Part shown: piece by piece, positions 8,315 to 17,524 of the stretch
Layout: every line of letters starts with the position of its first letter
Position numbering within the stretch: position 1 is the first letter of the stretch
DNA from: Serratia nematodiphila DZ0503SBS1
Lineage (GTDB): Bacteria; Pseudomonadota; Gammaproteobacteria; Enterobacterales; Enterobacteriaceae
NCBI RefSeq assembly: GCF_000738675.1
Contig: NZ_JPUX01000001.1
Location: forward strand, 868,001 to 932,000
Reading direction: 5' to 3'
Length of the DNA stretch: 64,000 nt
Notes under the pieces: model-generated
Told to the model about the DNA's origin: nothing
Seen by the model: only the letters and a program-made list of their open reading frames with translations
The model's database searches: none
Position numbers and translations under genes: made by a program

Positions 8315-9592
8315 ATGCAACTCATCATGAGTCTGGTCGGTATGGCGGTGCTGATCGCCATTGCGGTGCTGCTCTCCAGCAACCGTCGGGCCATCAAATT
8401 GCGCACCGTGGTGTGGGCGTTCATCATTCAGGTCGGCATCGGCGCGCTGGTGCTGTACGTGCCGCTGGGCCGCAGCATTCTCGGCAGTATGTCTAACGGC
8501 GTGGCAAACGTTATCGCCTACGGCAATCAGGGCATTTCGTTCATCTTCGGCGGGCTGGTGTCCGACAAGATGTTCGAGGTGTTCGGCGGCGGCGGCTTCG
8601 TATTCGCGCTGCGCGTCCTGCCGGTGATCGTGTTCTTCTCCTCGCTGATTGCGGTGCTGTACTACCTCGGCATCATGCAGTTGGTGATCCGCGTGTTGGG
8701 CGGCGGCCTGCACAAGCTGCTGGGCACCTCGCGCACCGAATCGCTGTCGGCGACCGCCAACATTTTCGTTGGCCAGACCGAAGCGCCGCTGGTGGTACGC
8801 CCCTATATCGCCACCATGAGCCAGTCAGAACTGTTCGCCGTGATGTGCGGCGGCCTGGCCTCGGTAGCCGGTTCGGTGTTGGCGGGGTACGCGCAGATGG
8901 GCGTGCCGCTGGAATATCTGATCGCCGCGTCCTTCATGGCCGCGCCGGGCGGGCTGCTGTTCGCCAAGCTGATGGTGCCGGAAACCGAGCAGACCCACGA
9001 TAAAGACGATGCGATGAAGCTGATCGCCGAAGAGGATCGTCCGGCCAACGTGATCGATGCGGCGGCTTCCGGCGCGGCTTCCGGCATGCAGCTGGCGCTG
9101 AACGTCGGTGCGATGCTGCTGGCGTTTATCGCGCTGATCGCTTTGCTTAACGGTATTCTCGGCGGTATCGGCGGCTGGTTCGATTATCCGCAGCTGTCGC
9201 TTGAACTGATCCTCGGCTGGGTGTTCTCGCCGATCGCTTTCCTGATCGGCGTGCCGTGGAGCGAGGCGATGACCGCCGGTTCGTTCATCGGCCAGAAGAT
9301 CATCGTCAACGAATTCGTCGCCTACATGAACTTCGGCGCCTATCTGCGCCCGGATGACGTAGTGGCGGCGGAAGGCCTGCAGGTGCTGTCGACGCACACC
9401 AAGGCGATCATCTCCTTTGCGCTGTGCGGCTTCGCCAACCTCTCCTCGGTGGCGATCTTGCTGGGCGGTCTGGGCAGCATGGCGCCCAACCGTCGCCACG
9501 ACATCGCGCGCTTCGGTCTGAAGGCCGTGGCGGCCGGCACGCTGTCCAACCTGATGAGTGCCACCATCGCCGGCTTCTTCCTGGCGCTGTAA
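8315..9592 (+). CDS. NupC/NupX-type concentrative nucleoside transporter
   Basis: This 425-residue inner-membrane protein belongs to the CNT family of cation/nucleoside symporters. It shows the family core: the N-terminal gate region, [12 protein letters not shown] after the first re-entrant hairpin, [14 protein letters not shown], the second hairpin with NEFVAYMNF, and [12 protein letters not shown] near the end. It is closer to the NupX/YeiJ branch than I would expect for classical NupC, so I give no symbol. An AGGGA lies before the ATG. Its place before deoC and its CRP/CytR-type promoter strongly suggest nucleoside uptake feeding the Deo pathway. In E. coli yjjI/yjjW occupy this site. Confidence 0.9.
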   Translation: MQLIMSLVGMAVLIAIAVLLSSNRRAIKLRTVVWAFIIQVGIGALVLYVPLGRSILGSMSNGVANVIAYGNQGISFIFGGLVSDKMFEVFGGGGFVFALRVLPVIVFFSSLIAVLYYLGIMQLVIRVLGGGLHKLLGTSRTESLSATANIFVGQTEAPLVVRPYIATMSQSELFAVMCGGLASVAGSVLAGYAQMGVPLEYLIAASFMAAPGGLLFAKLMVPETEQTHDKDDAMKLIAEEDRPANVIDAAASGAASGMQLALNVGAMLLAFIALIALLNGILGGIGGWFDYPQLSLELILGWVFSPIAFLIGVPWSEAMTAGSFIGQKIIVNEFVAYMNFGAYLRPDDVVAAEGLQVLSTHTKAIISFALCGFANLSSVAILLGGLGSMAPNRRHDIARFGLKAVAAGTLSNLMSATIAGFFLAL

Positions 9593-9652
9593 GTCATCAC
9601 GGAGCCCGCGACGGCGCGACCGATCGCGGGACTCCGCCTATACTCTAAGCAA

Positions 9653-9675
9653 CGCGGGTGTTTGCCGCACCCGCG
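9653..9675 (+). terminator. Hairpin after the nucleoside transporter gene
   Basis: An 8-bp GC stem CGCGGGTG/CACCCGCG with a 7-base loop is followed by ATCTTCAGCCGCTTCTTT. A weaker imperfect hairpin (9600-9637) precedes it. The T content is modest, so termination is likely but not certain. Confidence 0.4.
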
Positions 9676-9701
9676 ATCTTCAGCCGCTTCTTTAGCGAAT
9701 T

Positions 9702-9776
9702 TGTGAACGATATCGCGTTATTTTGTGATGCTCTTCACATATAATTCCGGTCTGTTACAGTGCTATTTCATATAGT
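9702..9776 (+). promoter_or_regulatory. deoCABD promoter region with consensus CRP site
   Basis: TGTGA-N6-TCACA (9724-9739) is a full consensus CRP site. A second half-conserved one, TGTGA-N6-TCGCG, lies 22 bp upstream (9702-9717). A -10-like TATAGT is at 9771-9776. A leader of about 180 bases follows to the deoC ATG and contains a small hairpin (GGGAAC-N3-GTTCCC, 9885-9899). I could not identify a convincing DeoR operator. Confidence 0.55.
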
Positions 9777-9962
9777 GTGACGATGAACGCGAATCGCCTC
9801 CGGCATTCGTGTTCAAATAGCTATTACTGGCCGGCCGCAAGGCGGGTGGCCATGTGCGGTGAGAAGGATCTCAGTTGCCGCCGCGGGAACGCCGTTCCCC
9901 AGCGCTATCTTCATGGAACCAAGTCCGCTCGCCAACACCCAGGTACTCAGTTGGAGAGTTTT

Positions 9963-10742
9963 ATGACCGAATTAACCGCAGCAGCGCAACGTGCGCTGAA
10001 CTTGATGGATTTAACCACGCTGAATGATGATGACACCGACGAGAAAGTGATCGCGCTCTGTCGTCAGGCCAACAGCCCGGCCGGCCACACGGCGGCCATC
10101 TGCATCTACCCGCGTTTTATCCCGGTGGCGCGTAAGGCGCTGCGCGAGCAAGGCACGCCGGACATCCGCATCGCCACCGTGACCAACTTCCCGCATGGCA
10201 ATGACGATATCGACATCGCGCTGGCGGAAACCCGCGCGGCGATCGCCTATGGCGCGGATGAAGTGGACGTGGTGTTCCCATACCGTGCGCTGATCGCCGG
10301 CAACGAACAGGTCGGCTTCGAGCTGGTGAAACAGTGCAAGCAGGCTTGCCAGGCGGCTAACGTGCTGCTGAAAGTGATCATCGAAACCGGTGAGCTGAAA
10401 CAGGCCGATTTGATCCGCAAGGCGTCCGAGATCGCCATCAAGGCCGGGGCTGACTTTATCAAGACCTCCACCGGCAAGGTGCCGGTCAACGCCACCCTGG
10501 AGAGCGCCGAGCTGATGATGTCGGTGATCCGCGATCTGGGCGTGGCGAAGACGGTGGGCTTCAAGCCGGCCGGCGGCGTGCGCACCGCGGAAGACGCGCT
10601 GCATTATCTGCAACTTGCCGATCGTATTCTGGGCGAGGGGTGGGCCGATGCGCGGCATTTCCGCTTTGGCGCTTCCAGCCTGCTGGCCAGCTTGCTGACC
10701 GCGCTGGGCCACCAGACCCAGACCGCCGGCGGCGGCTACTGA
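9963..10742 (+). CDS. deoC: Deoxyribose-phosphate aldolase
   Basis: DeoC cleaves 2-deoxyribose-5-phosphate to glyceraldehyde-3-phosphate and acetaldehyde by a Schiff-base mechanism. At 259 residues it equals the E. coli enzyme, and the catalytic residues fall at the same numbers: Asp102 (EVDVVF), Lys167 (DFIKTSTGK, Schiff-base lysine) and Lys201 (VGFKPAGG). The frame is open from 9777, but the ATG at 9963 follows GGAG and gives the conserved N-terminus. It is the first gene of deoCABD, and deoA begins 66 bases after its stop. Confidence 0.97.
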   Translation: MTELTAAAQRALNLMDLTTLNDDDTDEKVIALCRQANSPAGHTAAICIYPRFIPVARKALREQGTPDIRIATVTNFPHGNDDIDIALAETRAAIAYGADEVDVVFPYRALIAGNEQVGFELVKQCKQACQAANVLLKVIIETGELKQADLIRKASEIAIKAGADFIKTSTGKVPVNATLESAELMMSVIRDLGVAKTVGFKPAGGVRTAEDALHYLQLADRILGEGWADARHFRFGASSLLASLLTALGHQTQTAGGGY

Positions 10743-10808
10743 TCGATTTCGTTGGCGGGCGCCAGGCGCGCCCGTCTGCACCGACTCTCGGCGACACAGG
10801 GGGATGCC

Positions 10809-12131
10809 TTGTTCCTGGCTCAAGAAATTATTCGTAAGAAACGCGACGGCCAGCCGTTAAGCGAAGCGGAAATCCGCTTTTTCATCAACGGCATTCGCGA
10901 CAATGTGGTGTCGGAAGGGCAGATCGCCGCGCTGGCGATGACCATTTATTTCCATGACATGAGCATGCCGGAGCGCGTGGCGCTCACCATGGCGATGCGC
11001 GATTCCGGCACCGTGCTGGACTGGAAGAGTTTGGCGCTGAACGGCCCGATCGTCGACAAGCATTCGACCGGCGGCGTGGGCGACGTGACCTCGCTGATGC
11101 TCGGCCCGATGGTGGCGGCCTGCGGCGGCTATGTGCCGATGATCTCCGGCCGCGGCCTGGGGCATACCGGCGGCACGCTGGACAAGCTGGAAGCTATTCC
11201 GGGTTTCAATATTTTCCCGGACGATAACGCCTTCCGCAAAATTATTCAGGACGTCGGCGTGGCGATCATCGGCCAGACCAGCTCGCTGGCGCCGGCGGAC
11301 AAACGTTTTTACGCCACCCGCGACATCACCGCCACCGTGGATTCTATCCCGCTGATCACCGCCTCCATTCTGGCCAAGAAACTGGCGGAAGGGCTGGATG
11401 CGCTGGTGATGGACGTGAAGGTCGGTTCCGGCGCCTTTATGCCGACCTACGCCCTGTCGCAAGATTTGGCGCAGGCGATCGTCGGCGTGGCCAACGGCGC
11501 GGGCTGCAAGACCACCGCGCTGCTGACCGACATGAACCAGGTGCTGGCCTCCAGCGCCGGCAATGCGGTGGAAGTGCGCGAAGCGGTGCGCTTCCTGACC
11601 GGCGAATACCGCAATCCGCGCCTGCTGGAAGTGACGCTGGCGCTGTGCGTGGAGATGCTGCTGTCCGGCGGCCTGGCGAATGACGAGGCCGATGCGCGCG
11701 CCAAACTGCAGGCGGTGCTGGACAACGGCAAGGCGGCGGAAGTGTTTGGCCGCATGGTCGCGGCGCAGCAAGGGCCGATAGACTTCGTCGAACGTTATGA
11801 TAGCTATCTGCCGGCGGCAACGCTGAGCAAGCCGGTGTATGCTGAAAATCCGGGCATCATCAGCGCCATGGATACCCGCGCGCTGGGCATGGCGGTGGTT
11901 TCGCTGGGCGGCGGCCGCCGCCGGGCGAGCGACGCCATCGATTACAGCGTCGGTCTGACCGAGGTGGCGCGCCTGGGTGATAAGGTGGATGCCCAGCAGC
12001 CGCTGGCGATGATCCACGCCAACGATGAAGAGAGCTGGCAGCAGGCGGCCGATGCGGTGCGTAGCGCAATGACGCTGAGCGACAAGGCGCCGGAGGCGAC
12101 GCCGGTGGTGTATAAGCGCGTCACGGAATAA
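10809..12131 (+). CDS. deoA: Thymidine phosphorylase
   Basis: DeoA splits thymidine with phosphate to thymine and 2-deoxyribose-1-phosphate. The start is TTG at 10809: AGGGGGA lies about 5 bases upstream, and translation from there ([M][13 protein letters not shown]) gives 440 residues, exactly the E. coli length. The upstream ATG at 10752 would add unrelated sequence. The pyrimidine phosphorylase signature is present around [16 protein letters not shown], with phosphate-binding KHSTGGVGD and the substrate-binding [10 protein letters not shown] stem-loop without a T run (12146-12170) separates it from deoB and may tune or stabilise the operon mRNA. Confidence 0.96.
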   Translation: MFLAQEIIRKKRDGQPLSEAEIRFFINGIRDNVVSEGQIAALAMTIYFHDMSMPERVALTMAMRDSGTVLDWKSLALNGPIVDKHSTGGVGDVTSLMLGPMVAACGGYVPMISGRGLGHTGGTLDKLEAIPGFNIFPDDNAFRKIIQDVGVAIIGQTSSLAPADKRFYATRDITATVDSIPLITASILAKKLAEGLDALVMDVKVGSGAFMPTYALSQDLAQAIVGVANGAGCKTTALLTDMNQVLASSAGNAVEVREAVRFLTGEYRNPRLLEVTLALCVEMLLSGGLANDEADARAKLQAVLDNGKAAEVFGRMVAAQQGPIDFVERYDSYLPAATLSKPVYAENPGIISAMDTRALGMAVVSLGGGRRRASDAIDYSVGLTEVARLGDKVDAQQPLAMIHANDEESWQQAADAVRSAMTLSDKAPEATPVVYKRVTE

Positions 12132-12201
12132 CCCAAGAATCAGGAACGGCCGCGGCTTTTTCGCGGCCGTCCAAAGCGTGAGAACACGCAGGAGAGCACA
12201 G

Positions 12202-13425
12202 ATGAAACGCACATTTATTATGGTATTGGACTCCTTCGGCATCGGCGCCAGCGAAGACGCCGAACGTTTTGGCGACCAGGGTTCCGACACTCTGGGCCAC
12301 ATCGCCGAGGTTTGCGCGCGCGGTGAAGCCAACGTGGGCCGCCAGGGCCCGCTGACGCTGCCTAACCTGAGCCGCCTGGGGCTCGGCAAAGCGGCGGAAG
12401 AGTCCACCGGCAACTTCCCGCAGGGGCTGGATCGCAATGCCGATATCATCGGCGCTTACGCATACGCCAGCGAGCTCTCTTCCGGTAAAGACACGCCGTC
12501 GGGCCACTGGGAAATCGCCGGCGTGCCGGTACTGTTCGACTGGGGCTACTTCAAGGACGAGCACAACAGCTTCCCGCAGGCGCTGCTGGATAAGCTGGTG
12601 GAGCGCGCCAACCTGCCGGGCTACCTGGGCAACTGTCACTCATCCGGCACCGTGATCCTCGATCAGCTGGGCGAAGAGCACATGAAAACCGGCAAGCCGA
12701 TTTTCTACACCTCCGCCGACTCGGTGTTCCAGATCGCCTGCCATGAAGAAACCTTCGGCCTGGATCGCCTGTACGAGCTGTGCGAAATCGCGCGTGAAGA
12801 GCTAACCGAAGGCGGTTACAACATCGGCCGCGTGATCGCGCGTCCGTTCGTCGGCGACAAGCCGGGCCACTTCCAGCGCACCGGCAACCGCCACGATCTG
12901 GCGGTAGAGCCGCCGGCGCCGACCGTGCTGAAAAAGCTGGTGGACGAGAAGGGCGGCGAAGTGGTGTCGATCGGTAAAATCGCCGACATCTATGCCAACG
13001 TCGGCATCACCAAGAAGGTGAAGGCAACCGGCATCGACGCGCTGTTCGACGCGACCCTGATTGAAATGGAAAAGGCCGGCGACAACACCATCGTGTTCAC
13101 CAACTTCGTGGACTTCGACTCCTCTTACGGCCACCGCCGCGACGTGGCGGGCTACGCCGCCGCGCTGGAGCTGTTCGACCGCCGCCTGCCGGAGCTGCTG
13201 AAGCTGGTGAAAGACGAAGACATCATCATCTTCACCGCCGACCACGGCTGCGACCCGACCTGGCCGGGCACCGATCACACCCGTGAGCACATCCCGGTGC
13301 TGGTCTACGGCCCGAAAGTGAAACCGGGCTCGCTGGGCCACCGCGAGACCTTCGCCGACATCGGCCAGACCGTCGCCAATTATTTTGGCCTGTCGCCGAT
13401 GGATTATGGTAAGACCCTGTTTTAA
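12202..13425 (+). CDS. deoB: Phosphopentomutase
   Basis: DeoB interconverts (deoxy)ribose-1-phosphate and (deoxy)ribose-5-phosphate, linking the phosphorylases DeoA/DeoD to the aldolase DeoC. The product is 407 residues, as in E. coli. It is an alkaline-phosphatase-superfamily metalloenzyme with the Mn-binding [10 protein letters not shown] at the N-terminus, [10 protein letters not shown] around the phospho-acceptor threonine, and [18 protein letters not shown] carrying the C-terminal metal ligands. The ATG at 12202 follows GGAGAG; an in-frame ATG at 12178 is less likely. Confidence 0.97.
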   Translation: MKRTFIMVLDSFGIGASEDAERFGDQGSDTLGHIAEVCARGEANVGRQGPLTLPNLSRLGLGKAAEESTGNFPQGLDRNADIIGAYAYASELSSGKDTPSGHWEIAGVPVLFDWGYFKDEHNSFPQALLDKLVERANLPGYLGNCHSSGTVILDQLGEEHMKTGKPIFYTSADSVFQIACHEETFGLDRLYELCEIAREELTEGGYNIGRVIARPFVGDKPGHFQRTGNRHDLAVEPPAPTVLKKLVDEKGGEVVSIGKIADIYANVGITKKVKATGIDALFDATLIEMEKAGDNTIVFTNFVDFDSSYGHRRDVAGYAAALELFDRRLPELLKLVKDEDIIIFTADHGCDPTWPGTDHTREHIPVLVYGPKVKPGSLGHRETFADIGQTVANYFGLSPMDYGKTLF

Positions 13426-13521
13426 TTCGTGAGTTTAAGGCGGTGGCGCAGTTGGCCGCCGTCTGACATACCACGGCTTATACGTTTAACGCTATTTAAT
13501 ACGATTTAAAGGAAGAGAATT

Positions 13522-14253
13522 ATGGCTACGCCGCACATTAATGCTGAGATGGGTGATTTCGCTGACGTAGTACTGATGCCGGGCGATCCGCTGCGCGCAA
13601 AATACATCGCCGAAACCTTCCTGGAAGGCGCGGTGGAAGTGAACAACGTGCGCGGCATGTTGGGCTTCACCGGCACCTACAAAGGCCGCCGCATCTCCGT
13701 AATGGGCCACGGCATGGGCATCCCGTCCTGCTCGATCTATGCGCGCGAGCTGATCGCCGAGTTCGGCGTGAAGAAGATCATTCGCGTGGGTTCCTGCGGC
13801 GCGGTGCGTGACGATATCAAACTGCGCGACGTGGTGATCGGCATGGGCGCGTGCACCGACTCCAAGGTGAACCGTCTGCGCTTCAAGGACAACGACTACG
13901 CGGCGATCGCCGACTTCGACATGGTGCGCAACGCGGTCGACGCCGCGGCGGCGCAGGGCATCCCGGCGCGCGTGGGCAACATCTTCTCCGCCGATCTGTT
14001 CTACACCCCGGATCCGGACATGTTCCAGGTGATGAAGAAGTACGGCATCCTGGGCGTGGAAATGGAAGCGGCCGGCATCTACGGCGTGGCGGCGGAGCTG
14101 TACGAAGAGTTCGGCTGTAAAGCGCTGACCATCTGCACCGTGTCCGACCACATCCTGCGTCACGAAGCGACCACGGCGGCGGAACGCCAGACCACCTTTA
14201 ACGAAATGATCGTTATCGCGCTGGAATCCGTGCTGCTGGGCGACAAAGCGTAA
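13522..14253 (+). CDS. deoD: Purine-nucleoside phosphorylase DeoD
   Basis: DeoD is the hexameric purine nucleoside phosphorylase that converts (deoxy)ribonucleosides to the free base and pentose-1-phosphate. The 243-residue product carries the NP-I family features: [13 protein letters not shown] at the phosphate site, [30 protein letters not shown] and the catalytic Asp in CTVSDHI. A strong AAGGAAGAG precedes the ATG. It is the last deo gene, about 95 bases after deoB, with a hairpin just downstream. Confidence 0.97.
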   Translation: MATPHINAEMGDFADVVLMPGDPLRAKYIAETFLEGAVEVNNVRGMLGFTGTYKGRRISVMGHGMGIPSCSIYARELIAEFGVKKIIRVGSCGAVRDDIKLRDVVIGMGACTDSKVNRLRFKDNDYAAIADFDMVRNAVDAAAAQGIPARVGNIFSADLFYTPDPDMFQVMKKYGILGVEMEAAGIYGVAAELYEEFGCKALTICTVSDHILRHEATTAAERQTTFNEMIVIALESVLLGDKA

Positions 14254-14259
14254 TACCGC

Positions 14260-14284
14260 GGCGGGCGTCGTCATGGCGCCCGCC
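14260..14284 (+). terminator. Hairpin at the end of the deo operon
   Basis: An 8-bp stem GGCGGGCG/CGCCCGCC with a 9-base loop begins 7 bases after the deoD stop. The following sequence has no long T run, so it is only a probable terminator. Confidence 0.5.
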
Positions 14285-14287
14285 CGT

Positions 14288-14387
14288 CAATCTATTCACT
14301 CCGCACGGCCGATTTTTTGCTAACGCTTTACCTTCCTGCCATTTAACGCTATTACTTCCTCTATCAATCTATTCACCAATCTATTCA
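14288..14387 (+). repeat. Three copies of CAATCTATTCA before hipH
   Basis: The 11-mer CAATCTATTCA occurs exactly at 14288-14298, 14365-14375 and 14377-14387. The last two are adjacent direct repeats on a 12-bp period and end 4 bases before the hipH start codon. The position suggests an operator or a translation-initiation element for the downstream winged-helix HipA-like protein. Confidence 0.7.
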
Positions 14388-14391
14388 TCCG

Positions 14392-15735
14392 ATGCTCACC
14401 GTTGAACAAGTTTTGCGTCATGGGCCGGCCACGGCTCGTCAACTGACAGAAGCGTTGGGCATCAGCCAGCCGACGCTATCGCGCCGTATCCGCGAACTGG
14501 CGGGCGCCGTATTGATCCTCGGTAAAGGTAAGGCGACGCGCTATGTATTGCGGCGCGGGATCGGCGGTGAGAGGCAGTTTCCGCTGTATCGGGTTGATGA
14601 ACGGGGTAAGGCGCACCTGTTTGCCACGCTTTGCCCGCTGTATCCTGCCGATAACTGTGCGGTGTGCGATGAGCGCAGCGGAGAGTGGCAGCTCTATGAC
14701 GGCCTGCCATGGTATCTGAATGACCTGAGGCCGATTGGCTTTCTTGGGCGAGCCTGGGGCAAAGCGGCGGCCCACGAGTTGAATTTGCCGGAGGATGTGC
14801 GGCGATGGGATGAGGGCCAACGTCTGTTGGCGCTCTGCCGTTATGGCGAAGACATGACCGGCGATTTGCTGCCTGGCGCCGACAGCTATCAGCGTTGGTT
14901 GATGCGGGAGACTGCCGTCGCTATCGCGGCGGAAGATAAAACCGAGCGTTACGCCGCATTGTCTGTCCAGGCGCTGGCCGGGGAGTTGGTGGGTTCCTCC
15001 GCCGGTGGCGAACAACCCAAATTTGCCGCCTATGCTGAGCTGACGCCTGGGCATCGTGCGCATGTTTTGGTGAAGTTCAGTCTGGCGCCGACGCATGCCA
15101 TTGCACAGCGCTGGAGCGATTTGCTGATCGCCGAGTCACTGGCGTTGCAGACGGTCGCCGCTGCGGGATTGCCTGCCGCAACGGCGCAAATCCTGTTTGG
15201 CGCCGATCGACAATGCTTTTTAGAGGTAGAGCGCTTTGATCGCATCGGCGAAGAAGGGCGGGTGGCGATGGTGTCACTGGAGGCGCTGGATGCCGAGTTC
15301 AGCGGCAGCGGCCATGCCAACTGGGTTGTGGCGGCTAATCGGTTATTGCAGCAAGGCGTGATTGATCGCTCTGCCTGCCAACGGATTGCCCTGTATTGGG
15401 CCTTTGGCCGCTTGATCGCCAATAGCGATATGCACCAGGGTAATCTGTCGTTCTTGCGGCCAACGCAGCGGCCGGTCATGTTGGCGCCTTTGTACGATAT
15501 GCTGCCGATGGCTTTTGCCCCGGCAAGCAGCGGCAATCTGCGCCACGACGCAGTGGAGATCCGTTTGAGCAATGAGGTGAGCGGCGCCGTCTGGCGGCAA
15601 GCGGAGCTATTGGCTCTCGAGTTCTGGCGGCGCACGGCGCAACATGACGACCTCAGCGAGGCGTTCCGGGCGATTGCCGAGCAAATGCTGGCGCAACTGC
15701 AGAAACTGCACGAACGCATTCAACGCCTGGCCTGA
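14392..15735 (+). CDS. yjjJ: HipA-like kinase-fold protein with N-terminal winged helix (YjjJ/HipH)
   Basis: The 447-residue protein has an N-terminal winged helix (about residues 1-55, with TARQLTEALGISQPTLSRRIREL as the recognition unit) and a HipA-type kinase domain. The latter shows a glycine-rich loop GSSAGGEQPKF (201-211), the catalytic loop NSDMHQGN (344-351) and a metal-binding Asp369 in PLYD. It corresponds to E. coli YjjJ (HipH), which also follows deoD and has been described as a solitary HipA-type toxin. No HipB-like partner gene is adjacent, so the fused winged helix may supply DNA binding. No clear ribosome binding site precedes the ATG; direct repeats occupy that place. Confidence 0.88.
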   Translation: MLTVEQVLRHGPATARQLTEALGISQPTLSRRIRELAGAVLILGKGKATRYVLRRGIGGERQFPLYRVDERGKAHLFATLCPLYPADNCAVCDERSGEWQLYDGLPWYLNDLRPIGFLGRAWGKAAAHELNLPEDVRRWDEGQRLLALCRYGEDMTGDLLPGADSYQRWLMRETAVAIAAEDKTERYAALSVQALAGELVGSSAGGEQPKFAAYAELTPGHRAHVLVKFSLAPTHAIAQRWSDLLIAESLALQTVAAAGLPAATAQILFGADRQCFLEVERFDRIGEEGRVAMVSLEALDAEFSGSGHANWVVAANRLLQQGVIDRSACQRIALYWAFGRLIANSDMHQGNLSFLRPTQRPVMLAPLYDMLPMAFAPASSGNLRHDAVEIRLSNEVSGAVWRQAELLALEFWRRTAQHDDLSEAFRAIAEQMLAQLQKLHERIQRLA

Positions 15736-15736
15736 G

Positions 15737-16417
15737 TTACTCCTTCTTCGGCGCTTCCTGCTTTGTCTCCGGCGCATCCTCGTCGTCTTCCACCGTATTG
15801 CCTTCTTCCAGTGGCGTGTTGGCGGTCAACAGGTACGGCGACTGCTGCCAGCGGCTGCGGCGGTGCTGCAGCAGGGTGCGCGCCAGAATGATGCCGATCG
15901 CCAGCGCCAGCAGGATCATCAGGCGCAGCAGGTTGGTGGTGTTGTCCACCTGTTTGGATTCGGTCGCCAGCACGTGGGTGTCGAGGGTAATGCGGATAAA
16001 GCCGATCGGGCCGTCTTTGCCCTGAATGGATTCGACCAACTGGTGGTTGAAGTAGCTGCCGGCGCGTTTGCCGTCGAGCGACAGGCGATCGCGTATACTT
16101 ATCTGCTCCCCGGCGTGGGAGACCAGCGTGCCGTCCAACTGATACACGCTGACGTCGAGAATGCGGCTGTGATCGGTGAGCTGCTTGAGGATGGCGTCGA
16201 TGCGCGGGTTGTTGCCGTCGTCGTCCAGCAGCGGCGCCAGGCTGTAGGCGACCTGTTTGGTCAGCGTCTGCGCCAGCTCTTCCACCTGCTCGGATCGCGC
16301 CATTTGGTGACTCAGGCTAAAATAAGAGGCGCCCTGCATCAGCAGCACCAGCAAAGCCAGGCAAATCAGGATAATAGCGGTGCGGTGCAGGCGAAATTTC
16401 AGTTTAGCGCGAGCCAT
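15737..16417 (-). CDS. ytjB: Membrane-anchored protein YtjB (Smp family)
   Basis: This 226-residue protein has a basic N-terminus, a transmembrane helix (about 13-31), a periplasmic domain of some 120 residues, and a second transmembrane helix (about 160-182) followed by a charged acidic/basic tail. It matches the SMP family represented by E. coli YtjB, encoded divergently from serB as here. Function is unknown. The topology resembles sensor proteins without an output domain. The stop lies one base after the hipH stop, so the two genes are tightly convergent with no visible terminator. Confidence 0.88.
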   Translation of the reverse strand: MARAKLKFRLHRTAIILICLALLVLLMQGASYFSLSHQMARSEQVEELAQTLTKQVAYSLAPLLDDDGNNPRIDAILKQLTDHSRILDVSVYQLDGTLVSHAGEQISIRDRLSLDGKRAGSYFNHQLVESIQGKDGPIGFIRITLDTHVLATESKQVDNTTNLLRLMILLALAIGIILARTLLQHRRSRWQQSPYLLTANTPLEEGNTVEDDEDAPETKQEAPKKE

Positions 16418-16527
16418 GCAGGTTCCTTGGGCATCGGGGACACTTTATGTTGCCAGAACCGCTGGCGATAGGATAGCTTGATGCGTCGTTTTATCATGCA
16501 GCGTTTTTGTCCATTCAGGAGTCAATG

Positions 16528-17505
16528 ATGTCAAACAGTCTGACCTATTGCGATCTTCCGGCGGAGATCTCTCAATGGCCGGGTCTTCCCCTTTCGCTCA
16601 GCGGCGACGAAGTGATGCCGCTGGACTACCGGGCGGGCAATACCGGGTGGCTGTTATACGGCAGGAAGCTGGACAAGGCGCGCATTACCCAATTCCAACG
16701 CAAGCTGGGCGCGGCGATGGTGATCGTCACCGCCTGGGGCGTGGACGACTATCAGGTGGTGCGCCTGGCGGGCACCTTGACGCCGCGCGCCAAGCTGTTG
16801 GCGGCGGAGAGCGGGCTGGACGTGGCGCCGCTCGGCAAGATCCCGCACCTGCGCACGCCGGGGCTGCTGGTGATGGACATGGATTCGACGGCGATCGAGA
16901 TCGAGTGCATCGACGAGATCGCCAAATTGGCGGGCGTCGGCGAACAGGTGGCGGAAGTCACCGAACGCGCGATGCGCGGCGAGCTGGACTTTACCGCCAG
17001 CCTGCGCCAGCGTGTCGGCACGCTGAAAGGGGCCGACGCCAACATCCTCAAGCAGGTGCGCGACGAGCTGCCGTTGATGCCGGGGCTGACCAGCCTGGTG
17101 GGCAAGCTGCAGGCGATGGGCTGGCATGTGGCGATCGCCTCCGGCGGCTTCACCTACTACGCCGAATACCTGCGCAACCGGCTGCGGCTGGTGGCGGCGG
17201 CGGCCAATGAGCTGGAGATCCGCGACGGCAAGCTGACCGGCGAAGTGCTGGGGCCGGTGGTGGACGCGCAGTTTAAAGCCGACACGCTGCTGCGGCTGGC
17301 GGAGAAGCTGGAGATCCCGCTGGCGCAAACCGTGGCTATCGGCGACGGCGCCAACGATTTGAAAATGATGCAGGCGGCGGGGCTGGGCATCGCCTACCAC
17401 GCCAAGCCGAAAGTGTATGAAAAAGCGCAGGTATCGATCCGGCATGCGGATTTGATGGGCGTGCTGTGTATTCTCACCGGCAGCCTGAAACACGAAGTGC
17501 GATAA
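16528..17505 (+). CDS. serB: Phosphoserine phosphatase
   Basis: SerB performs the last step of serine biosynthesis, dephosphorylating L-phosphoserine. The 325-residue product has the N-terminal regulatory half typical of enterobacterial SerB and a HAD phosphatase core. Motif I is DMDST (117-121), followed by the substrate-recognition EIECIDEIA, motif II in IASGGFTYY and motif IV in AIGDGANDLKMM. Of two adjacent ATGs (16525, 16528), the second is better spaced from CAGGAG and begins MSNSLTYCDLP like E. coli. It is followed closely by radA. Confidence 0.97.
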   Translation: MSNSLTYCDLPAEISQWPGLPLSLSGDEVMPLDYRAGNTGWLLYGRKLDKARITQFQRKLGAAMVIVTAWGVDDYQVVRLAGTLTPRAKLLAAESGLDVAPLGKIPHLRTPGLLVMDMDSTAIEIECIDEIAKLAGVGEQVAEVTERAMRGELDFTASLRQRVGTLKGADANILKQVRDELPLMPGLTSLVGKLQAMGWHVAIASGGFTYYAEYLRNRLRLVAAAANELEIRDGKLTGEVLGPVVDAQFKADTLLRLAEKLEIPLAQTVAIGDGANDLKMMQAAGLGIAYHAKPKVYEKAQVSIRHADLMGVLCILTGSLKHEVR

Positions 17506-17524
17506 CGAAAGATTGAGGTAAGAC

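Noticed and set aside
10857..12449. Antisense open frame of 530 codons opposite deoA/deoB
   Set aside because: Shadow of a high-GC coding strand; composition is typical of antisense translation.
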